Part shown: in pieces, positions 1 through 4,966 of the stretch
Layout of the letters: each line of letters opens with the position of its first letter
How positions within the stretch are numbered: the first letter of the stretch is position 1
Assembly: GCA_012910725.1 (NCBI GenBank)
Contig: WNEG01000078.1
Span: 1-7,562 of the forward strand
Reading direction: 5' to 3'
From: Candidatus Ethanoperedens thermophilum
GTDB lineage: Archaea; Halobacteriota; Methanosarcinia; Methanosarcinales; EX4572-44
Length of the DNA: 7,562 nt
Program-made: the position numbers and the translations under genes
Notes under the pieces: model-generated
Databases searched by the model: none
What the model was told of the DNA's origin: nothing
What the model saw: only the letters and a program-made list of their open reading frames with translations

Positions 1-25
1 TGATTACGAAGTAATCAAGATCTGT

Positions 26-44
26 GTAATCTCGTGGTTGGAAA
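26..44 (+). repeat. Dispersed degenerate repeat, left copy
   Basis: The 19 bases GTAATCTCGTGGTTGGAAA match the reverse complement of 4563-4581 at 17 of 19 positions. The two copies are therefore inverted relative to each other and lie either side of the protease/lipoprotein locus. Such words may be parts of eroded intergenic repeat families; I cannot name the family. Confidence 0.5.
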
Positions 45-130
45 CTTTTCATGACGACCTCTAACCATTGAAAAACACTTCTCGTCAAAAACTTAGTATA
101 CCACGAGCCTGCCGATTGTATGTTTGAATT

Positions 131-156
131 TTTAGGTTTTGAAACAAAATCCTAAA
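131..156 (+). promoter_or_regulatory. Hairpin upstream of the S8 protease gene
   Basis: TTTAGGTTTTG (131-141) pairs with CAAAA (145-149) and CCTAAA (151-156) around an AAA loop, giving an 11-bp stem with a single bulged T at 150. It lies about 95 bp before the protease start. It could be an operator, part of the 5' leader, or the terminator of an upstream gene outside the window. No strong T-tract follows, which makes an intrinsic terminator less likely. Confidence 0.4.
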
Positions 157-250
157 TTTATTAGACAAGGTGTTATCTATACCTAATATAGTAACACTAA
201 ATATGGGCATAAGTATTGTCCATAAAAATATAATGGTAGGTTGATAGAAA

Positions 251-2758
251 ATGAAAACAAAACTAAAAGTAGGTAAAAAAGATGAAAACCACAAAAACAA
301 AGAATACCGTCAATTGAGAAGTGTTAGAACGGTTGGGCAAATAGCAATCGTGGGAGTGCTGTTAGTACTTCTGGTTGGAGTAGTATTTGCGGTTGTGAAT
401 GATCAAGGACATGCCGAGAGAAACAGAGAAGTCAGTTCTGTAGAGCCTATTCCTTATGTGGAAACTGCCACTGCTGTTGATAACACAACCAAGAACGTAT
501 CAGAGAATGCAAAAAAAGCATTGAAACACATAGCAAAAACACAATCTATATCCGAAGAACAGTTAGAAATAGTGAATGAGGGACAGGCGACATTTCCGTT
601 AACCAAAGAGATCTTATGGGCGGGTAAACTATTGGATAAAAAATCCGGTAAAGTGTATGGCGCTTATATTGATGAGAACGGTAACATTGCAGATTTCAAA
701 AAAGCGAAAGAAAAAGAAGATAAAACTCATAAAGACAAGTACGGAAGGTTAGAGCCAGCATTGTATGAAAAATTGCAGGATATGAATTCTGATGATAAAA
801 TTGAGGTTGGTATCTGGCTTACACCGATTGACAGTGAAAAAATTGAGAATGATGTTCTTTCAAGACATCCAACTGTTAAAACGATCAAGGGAAGGATAAT
901 ACCACCAAAAGATAAAACAGAAAATAACGGCATTTCAACAAGTGAAGAAGCAAAGGAAGTCAGAGATGAAATATTTGAAGAGAAGAAAAAAGCATATAAA
1001 GCGAAAGAAAAACCGCTGATTGACGCACTGAAGAAAAAAGGTTTTGATGTTGATTATGCAAGCATTGCAGCACCTCTGGTTTTTGCTAATTTAACTAAAA
1101 AAGAGATACTTGCGTTGAACATGAGAAAGGATGTTGATACAATCTACTTATCCAGAACATACGAACCAGCGTTAGATAGTGCAGTGCCCACAATTCGTGT
1201 ACCTTATGTCCAGGGTAAAGGGTACGATGGAACTGGAGTGATAGTTGCTGTTGTTGAATCAGCTAAGAATGGTACAAGCACTCGGGTGGACTTTGGCCAT
1301 CCAAATTTAGGGCATGCTGATGGAGGTACTTACAACACTACTATGGGTTTCAGTGGACATGCTACAAGAGTTGCAGGCGTCATAGCAAGTAACCATGGTG
1401 TACGTAAAGGCACATCACCTGGTGTAGACATTCTGAGTGCGAATTCAAATGGAACACACGCAGATATTTTTGCCGCATCAGATTGGGCATTAGATCATGG
1501 TGCAGAGATTCTAAGTTGTAGTTTTGGTAGTGATACTGATCTTCAAATTGGTCCCTTAGACAGGTACTATGATCATGTTATATGGGAACATTGGCGTGCA
1601 GTGGTTAGCGCTGCAGGTAACCGTGGGGATGCTGCTGGTTGTCTAGGAAGGGATAATGACATTATAACCCCAGGGCTTGGTTATAATATGATTACTGTTG
1701 GCGGAACTAATGATGCAAACACACAACACTGGAGAGATGATGAAAGATATCGGTGTTCAAGTTTTAATGATCCAATATCTCCACATAATGATAGAAACAA
1801 ACCAGAAGTTAGTGCTGTTGCTGTGGCCATAGAAAGTACAACAACAGGTGATGGCTGGGAAACAAGGAGTGGCACAAGCTATGCTGCCCCAGCAGTTTCT
1901 GGAGAAATTGCTTTATTGATAGACAAAACCGGCTGGTTAAAGTATTGGCCAGAGGTCACCAAAGCAGTAGTTATGGCAACAGCAGTACATGATAGCTATA
2001 CTGGTCCAATGAATGGTGAGTATGATGATCAGGAAGGTGTAGGAACTATCGTAGCATCTCAAGCATACAAAACAGTGGATAACTATTGGATGGAAGGTAC
2101 TTATGAGACCGCAAGCAGTCTCCCGAAAAATAAATATTTCTATGCTGCTCAAGGCGAAAGAGTACGATTTGTGATATCATGGGATTCTCATACCAACAGG
2201 CATGGTGGTGATACCAACAAGGACACACTTGCAGCTGACCTGGATCTTTATATTTGTGATCCAAATGGATATTATGCAGGAGGATCTTACACCTGGGACA
2301 ATAACTATGAGGTAGTGGAGTTCACAGCATGGGTCAGTGGAAACTATATAGCATATATAAACGATTACAGATTTGATGAATCGTATGAATGGCTTGGAAT
2401 AGCATGGTCAAGAAGACCAACATATACTTTTACAGGTAGCGTTTCTCAGAAACAAGACAGTATTCAACATAGTTTTAATGTGCCTGAAGGAACTGCAGAT
2501 ATCTATACGAAGCTAACAATGCCTTCTGGAACAGACTTTGATTTGAGTGTATGGGATAACTTAAACAGGAGAACTGGTGGCTGGACAAGCACAGACTGGA
2601 GCACAAAAACAGATATACCAAATTCTCAGTACAGTAACTACTGGGCAAATCCTGAATGGGTTTGGGTTTCGCCAGCAGATACAAGTGGCACCTGGAAAAC
2701 AGGAACTTACGCATATTCTGGAAGCGGGACATACACAATAACAGTGGAGACGAGTTAG
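251..2758 (+). CDS. Membrane-anchored subtilisin-family (S8) serine protease
   Basis: This 835-residue protein is predicted to act outside the membrane as a subtilisin-like endopeptidase. A Lys/Arg-rich N-terminus precedes one hydrophobic segment (about 30-49), either a signal peptide or an N-terminal anchor. A long charged, lysine-rich region follows, then a prodomain-like section (about 183-306). The catalytic domain spans about 310-615: His370 in GHATRVAG, oxyanion Asn457 in SAAGNRG and Ser543 in GTSYAAP are clear. At the usual Asp position (VAVVD) the sequence reads VAVVES, so Glu336 stands in for Asp, followed by a short insert before VDFGHPNL. Two beta-rich domains of the pre-peptidase C-terminal (PPC) kind follow (about 620-720 and 722-835). 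The start at 251 is supported by GGTTGAT just upstream and by the N-terminal topology. The last 67 codons are repeated downstream. A PrcB-like lipoprotein gene follows within 60 bp. The family call is secure; activity with Glu336 is not. Confidence 0.93.
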   Translation: MKTKLKVGKKDENHKNKEYRQLRSVRTVGQIAIVGVLLVLLVGVVFAVVNDQGHAERNREVSSVEPIPYVETATAVDNTTKNVSENAKKALKHIAKTQSISEEQLEIVNEGQATFPLTKEILWAGKLLDKKSGKVYGAYIDENGNIADFKKAKEKEDKTHKDKYGRLEPALYEKLQDMNSDDKIEVGIWLTPIDSEKIENDVLSRHPTVKTIKGRIIPPKDKTENNGISTSEEAKEVRDEIFEEKKKAYKAKEKPLIDALKKKGFDVDYASIAAPLVFANLTKKEILALNMRKDVDTIYLSRTYEPALDSAVPTIRVPYVQGKGYDGTGVIVAVVESAKNGTSTRVDFGHPNLGHADGGTYNTTMGFSGHATRVAGVIASNHGVRKGTSPGVDILSANSNGTHADIFAASDWALDHGAEILSCSFGSDTDLQIGPLDRYYDHVIWEHWRAVVSAAGNRGDAAGCLGRDNDIITPGLGYNMITVGGTNDANTQHWRDDERYRCSSFNDPISPHNDRNKPEVSAVAVAIESTTTGDGWETRSGTSYAAPAVSGEIALLIDKTGWLKYWPEVTKAVVMATAVHDSYTGPMNGEYDDQEGVGTIVASQAYKTVDNYWMEGTYETASSLPKNKYFYAAQGERVRFVISWDSHTNRHGGDTNKDTLAADLDLYICDPNGYYAGGSYTWDNNYEVVEFTAWVSGNYIAYINDYRFDESYEWLGIAWSRRPTYTFTGSVSQKQDSIQHSFNVPEGTADIYTKLTMPSGTDFDLSVWDNLNRRTGGWTSTDWSTKTDIPNSQYSNYWANPEWVWVSPADTSGTWKTGTYAYSGSGTYTITVETS

Positions 2759-3363
2759 ATTTTGACGAAATTGCTACCGACAAAGTCGGTGGTATTTTTT
2801 ATTTTTTTCTTAATATTATGATGAACATTAAATTGTATGTATTGATTGCTTCCGCAGTAATCTTAATGATAAGTGGATGTGTAGAAGAGAAGCCAGAGTT
2901 GAAGATGGAAAATGATGTAAATGATAGCATAAATAAAACAAATAATTTGTTGAATGACACTACAGTAAAAGAAAAAGAGATACCATTTGAAACAGTATCA
3001 AAAGGAGTTGATAGTGGACATAAGGAAAGAAAAAAGTATACAATAACAGATAACAGTGATTGGATGAATTTATGGGATATACATGTTTCGATAAGAAGGC
3101 CTAAACCACCATTACCTGAAGTTGATTTTAATCAAGAAATGATTATAGCGGTGTTTTATGGTACAATTGCTAGTGGCGGTTATACTACCAAGATTACTAA
3201 GGTAATTGAAAATAGAACCAATCTTGTGGTTTTTGTTAAGGAAACAATTCCAGGAAAAAGCTGTATCGTAGCTCAGGGGGAAACTTCACCATATCACATT
3301 ATTAAAATCCAGAAAGTGGATAAAGAAGTCATATTTAACGTGGATAAAGAAGTTATATATTGT
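2556..3363 (+). repeat. Tandem duplication, unit 1 (808 bp)
   Basis: This unit starts inside the protease gene at ATAACTTAAACAGG (codon 769/770) and ends at ...TATATTGT inside the final codons of lipoprotein copy 1. The next base begins unit 2 with the same ATAACTTAAACAGG. It carries the protease tail, the intergenic hairpin and T-tract, and the lipoprotein gene. Compared with unit 2 I count 14 substitutions and one 15-bp difference. There is no shared base at the novel junction 3363/3364, which suggests illegitimate end joining rather than recombination between long repeats. Confidence 0.95.
2773..2809 (+). terminator. Hairpin plus T-tract after the protease gene (copy 1)
   Basis: GCTACCGAC (2773-2781) and GTCGGTGGT (2785-2793) form a 9-bp stem with wobble pairs at the outer end and an AAA loop, followed by a run of T interrupted once by A (2795-2808). 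It begins 15 bp after the protease stop and ends 9 bp before the lipoprotein ATG. It fits a 3'-end signal for the protease transcript; archaeal polymerases stop at T-runs. It might also lower expression of the lipoprotein relative to the protease if both are read from one promoter. Confidence 0.6.
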
Positions 3364-3372
3364 ATAACTTAA
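2818..3372 (+). CDS. PrcB-like lipoprotein, copy 1
   Basis: The 184-residue product starts MMNIKLYVLIAS and has a hydrophobic signal segment ending in the lipobox ISGC, so Cys21 should be the lipid-attached first residue of the mature protein on the outer face of the membrane. A polar, Lys/Glu/Asn-rich linker follows to about residue 60. The C-terminal part (about 72-166) resembles the PrcB C-terminal domain: SDWMNLW, then VDFNQEMIIAVFYG, SGGYTTKI, and PGKSC...TSPYHIIKI. PrcB of Treponema denticola is a lipoprotein that works with the subtilisin-like protease PrtP, and this gene directly follows an S8 protease gene; a role as accessory or chaperone subunit is inferred. No Shine-Dalgarno motif precedes the start, and either ATG (2818 or 2821) could be used. 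The frame is open back to 2656, but that extension overlaps the protease out of frame. The last two residues (IT) and the stop come from the duplication junction. Confidence 0.8.
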   Translation: MMNIKLYVLIASAVILMISGCVEEKPELKMENDVNDSINKTNNLLNDTTVKEKEIPFETVSKGVDSGHKERKKYTITDNSDWMNLWDIHVSIRRPKPPLPEVDFNQEMIIAVFYGTIASGGYTTKITKVIENRTNLVVFVKETIPGKSCIVAQGETSPYHIIKIQKVDKEVIFNVDKEVIYCIT

Positions 3373-3566
3373 ACAGGAGAACTGGTGGCTGGACAAGCAC
3401 AGACTGGAGCACAAAAACAGATATACCAAATTCTCAGTACAGTAACTACTGGGCAAATCCTGAATGGGTTTGGGTTTCGCCAGCAGATACAAGTGGCACT
3501 TGGAAAACAGGAACTTACGCATATTCTGGAAGCGGGACATACACAATAACAGTGGAGACGAGTTAG
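3366..3566 (+). pseudogene. Orphan C-terminal fragment of the S8 protease
   Basis: These 66 codons plus stop repeat the end of the protease (its residues 770-835, from NLNRRTGGW to TITVETS). The single base change in the stretch, at 3500, is a silent Thr codon change. The fragment is half of the second PPC-like beta domain and lacks any catalytic part. An in-frame TTG at 3360 could in principle start a 68-residue product, but there is no ribosome site or signal peptide, and the fragment overlaps the stop of lipoprotein copy 1. I regard it as a by-product of the duplication. Confidence 0.85.
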
Positions 3567-3580
3567 ATTTTGATGAAATT

Positions 3581-3617
3581 GCTACCGACAAAGTCGGTGG
3601 TATTTTTTATTTTTTTC
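3581..3617 (+). terminator. Hairpin plus T-tract (copy 2)
   Basis: This is the duplicated copy of the element at 2773-2809, with the same ACCGAC/GTCGGT core stem, AAA loop and T-rich tail. It lies 14 bp after the orphan protease fragment and 8 bp before lipoprotein copy 2. If it stops transcription, copy 2 would need readthrough past two such signals or its own promoter. Confidence 0.55.
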
Positions 3618-3625
3618 TTAATATT

Positions 3626-4168
3626 ATGATGAATATTAAATTGTATGTATTGATTGCTTCCGCAGTAATCTTAATGATAAGTGGATGTGTAGAAGAGAAG
3701 CCAGAGTTGAAGACGGAAAATGATGTAAATGATAGCATAAATAAAACAAATAATTTGTTGAATGACACTACAGTAAAAGAAAAAGAGATACCATTTGAAA
3801 CAGTATCAAAAGGAGTTGATAGTGGACATAAGGAAAGAAAAAAGTATACAATAACAGATAACAGTGATTGGATGAATTTATGGGATATACATATTTCACC
3901 ACCATTACCTGAAGTTGATTTTAATCAAGAAATGATTATAGCGGTGTTTTATGGTACAATTGCTAGTGGCGGTTATACTACCAAGATTACTAAGGTAATT
4001 GAAAATAAAACCAATCTTGTGGTTTTTATTAAGGAAATAATTCCAGGAAAGAGCTGTATTGTAAGTGCGGGGGAAACTTCACCATATCACATTATTAAAA
4101 TCCAGAAAGTGGATAAAGAAGTCATATTTAACGTGGATAAAGAAGTTATATATTGTGATGGACGCTGA
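3626..4168 (+). CDS. PrcB-like lipoprotein, copy 2
   Basis: The 180-residue paralogue of the upstream lipoprotein has the same signal segment and ISGC lipobox (Cys21), the same linker, and the PrcB-like domain with SGGYTTKI and TSPYHIIKI. Relative to copy 1 it lacks five residues from the SIRRPKPP stretch before the domain core. It has Met-to-Thr at position 30 and changes in the second half including Arg to Lys, two Val to Ile, Thr to Ile, and Ala-Gln to Ser-Ala near GETSPYH. It ends in CDGR, probably the original C-terminus. No Shine-Dalgarno motif is visible. The intact frame argues that it can still be made. Whether both copies serve the upstream protease or copy 2 is drifting cannot be told from sequence. 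Confidence 0.78.
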   Translation: MMNIKLYVLIASAVILMISGCVEEKPELKTENDVNDSINKTNNLLNDTTVKEKEIPFETVSKGVDSGHKERKKYTITDNSDWMNLWDIHISPPLPEVDFNQEMIIAVFYGTIASGGYTTKITKVIENKTNLVVFIKEIIPGKSCIVSAGETSPYHIIKIQKVDKEVIFNVDKEVIYCDGR

Positions 4169-4263
4169 AAAAAGAACTGCAACTGCACAGAGAATCTGTT
4201 GAATTTTGTAAAATCTCAAAATGGAAAACAGGAACTGGTACGAATACAACAAAGGTAAAAGAA

Positions 4264-4497
4264 ATGCCTTCTGGAACAGCTGATGTTGGCTATGCAGTGG
4301 GCAGGATAGGCACTACCAATGATTTACAAACAAGCAAAAGAAATATCATTCCCACAGATGCGGAATGCCGTACCAGCAAAGAAGGTGTGTTTGCAGGCGG
4401 GGACGTGGTAACAGGATCAGCCACAGTCATAAGCGCGATGGGGGCCGGGAAAATAGCAGCAAGAGCCATTGATCAGTACCTGCGAAGATTGCGGTAA
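4264..4497 (+). pseudogene. C-terminal stub of a GltD/NfnB-like FAD-NAD(P) oxidoreductase
   Basis: The last 50 or so residues match the end of the small-subunit glutamate synthase / NADPH-dependent oxidoreductase family: NIIPTDAECRTSKEGVFAGG is followed by DVVTGSATVISAMGAGKIAA and an AIDQYL end. That includes the GD motif contacting FAD. Complete proteins of this family have roughly 450 residues or more; only about 77 codons follow the ATG here, and the N-terminal FAD and NAD(P) folds and iron-sulfur part are absent. The frame is open back to 4159, but the upstream codons do not resemble the family. Instead they contain a 15-bp and a 17-bp exact match to the protease gene (4222-4236 and 4263-4279). 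I read it as a truncated remnant joined to foreign sequence. Whether the donor was GltD, NfnB or a related sulfide dehydrogenase subunit is unclear. Confidence 0.7.
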
Positions 4498-4562
4498 AAA
4501 CCTGATCTGCCAGAAATATGCCGCAGCCGAATGCTGAGAGGGCATTCACACATTCCCTGTGA

Positions 4563-4581
4563 TTTTCAACCACAAGATTAC
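4563..4581 (-). repeat. Dispersed degenerate repeat, right copy (inverted)
   Basis: Read on the minus strand this is GTAATCTTGTGGTTGAAAA, identical to 26-44 at 17 of 19 positions. It lies about 65 bp after the GltD-like stub and marks the right side of the rearranged protease locus. Confidence 0.5.
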
Positions 4582-4593
4582 GAGAAGATTCGA

Positions 4594-4618
4594 ACACAGA
4601 AATTCCAGAAATCTGTGT
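4594..4618. repeat. Inverted repeat ACACAGA/TCTGTGT
   Basis: ACACAGA (4594-4600) and TCTGTGT (4612-4618) are perfect complements around an 11-nt spacer. The right arm, extended to AATCTGTGTCT (4610-4620), is also perfectly complementary to AGACACAGATT at 4794-4804. The same word thus occurs in three places in this stretch. Confidence 0.5.
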
Positions 4619-4663
4619 CTACGGTAATGTGTGTGTTTCGAGCTAATGTCGAAAAACCACGGG

Positions 4664-4682
4664 GGTTCACAAGATTTGAACC
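4664..4682. repeat. Short inverted repeat GGTTCA/TGAACC
   Basis: GGTTCA (4664-4669) and TGAACC (4677-4682) enclose a 7-nt loop. On the minus strand the right part reads GGTTCAAATC, like a tRNA T-loop, but no acceptor, D or anticodon arms are found around it. Confidence 0.4.
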
Positions 4683-4873
4683 TACTGTCCCAGCAACTTA
4701 ATTTTTAGGCAGGCGAGAATCTGTGAAGATGGCAGTTAAGGAAACTCACAAATGATGAATTACCCGAACTGCATCACTTTCCAGAAATTTTTAAGACACA
4801 GATTAACGCTAGCCTCAACCCAAACAATCCAACTCCCAAGCCCCCTCCTCGCCACCCCCAAATAAATATCTGT

Positions 4874-4966
4874 TTGCGTGTTGTTGAACAAGATGTCTTA
4901 GAGAAACTTGAATATGGTGGAACGATATACAGTAACTTCATGATTGGAGATATGCTTCATGCTTGA
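4874..4966 (+). other. Possible short ORF or gene remnant overlapping the ogg start
   Basis: From an in-frame TTG at 4874 the frame encodes about 30 residues, including EQDVLEKLEYGGTIYSNF and ending GDMLHA, with a TGA at 4964-4966. It overlaps the glycosylase start by 8 bp in another frame. The composition looks protein-like, unlike the C-rich sequence upstream. I do not recognise a family. It may be the C-terminal scrap of a lost gene or a short coupled leader ORF; the later ATGs at 4940 and 4952 would give only a few residues. Confidence 0.25.
4946..4951 (+). promoter_or_regulatory. Shine-Dalgarno site fixing the ogg start
   Basis: GGAGAT lies 7 nt before the ATG at 4959. It overlaps the alternative in-frame TTG at 4944, so it supports the ATG rather than the TTG as start. 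Confidence 0.65.

Larger units (their letters stand above)
1..250. other. Non-coding leader region with several inverted repeats
   Basis: I see no credible gene in this stretch. It holds a perfect 7-bp inverted repeat with a 3-nt loop at 1-17 (TGATTAC/GTAATCA), a copy of a dispersed repeat at 26-44, an imperfect 8-bp stem between 34-41 and 61-68, and a 7-bp complementary pair CTCGTGG (31-37) and CCACGAG (101-107). A second hairpin lies at 131-156. The last bases before the protease start include GGTTGAT at 237-243, a weak Shine-Dalgarno-like match. AT-rich words such as CTAATATA near 183-190 could serve as a TATA box, but none stands out. Confidence 0.6.
3364..4156 (+). repeat. Tandem duplication, unit 2 (793 bp)
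   Basis: This is the second copy of 2556-3363, ending at ...TATATTGT before GATGGACGCTGA. That ending is probably the ancestral lipoprotein terminus, because unit 1 instead runs into the next protease tail. A 15-bp stretch present at 3090-3104 of unit 1 is missing here after base 3897. Differences are uneven: one substitution in the roughly 200-bp protease tail against eight clustered in the last 80 bp or so of compared lipoprotein sequence (4008-4068). Confidence 0.95.
4498..4873. other. Non-coding stretch with degenerate repeats
   Basis: I see no gene here. The stretch carries the inverted relative of the 26-44 repeat (4563-4581), several stems built from ACACAGA/TCTGTGT-type words, two CCAGAAAT words (4605-4612 and 4781-4788), a 6-bp stem GGTTCA/TGAACC at 4664-4682, and a C-rich tract at 4841-4859. 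It resembles an eroded repeat cluster. Confidence 0.55.

Noticed and set aside
85..300. Minus-strand open frame over the upstream region
   Set aside because: It is a low-complexity, Phe/Ile-rich translation of AT-rich DNA, overlaps the protease start, and has no family resemblance.
2475..2783. Minus-strand open frame of about 100 codons, repeated at 3286-3591
   Set aside because: It is the antisense shadow of the protease tail; its presence twice is explained by the tandem duplication.
2656..2817. N-terminal extension of lipoprotein copy 1 (and the same at 3464-3625 for copy 2)
   Set aside because: The frame is open, but it overlaps the protease gene out of frame and would bury the signal peptide and lipobox behind about 54 residues; the MMNIKLY start gives a proper lipoprotein.
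2756..2821. Readthrough of the protease TAG as pyrrolysine into a hydrophobic tail (VVFFIFFLILL)
   Set aside because: The hydrophobic codons come from the terminator T-tract, and the protein already ends at a natural beta-domain boundary.
4655..4745. Minus-strand tRNA suggested by GGTTCAAATC and by GTTCGAATC near 4586
   Set aside because: No matching acceptor stem, D-arm or anticodon arm could be built around either T-loop-like word.
4944..4958. TTG start for ogg five codons upstream
   Set aside because: The GGAGAT ribosome site overlaps it and is well spaced for the ATG at 4959, which also fits the family length.
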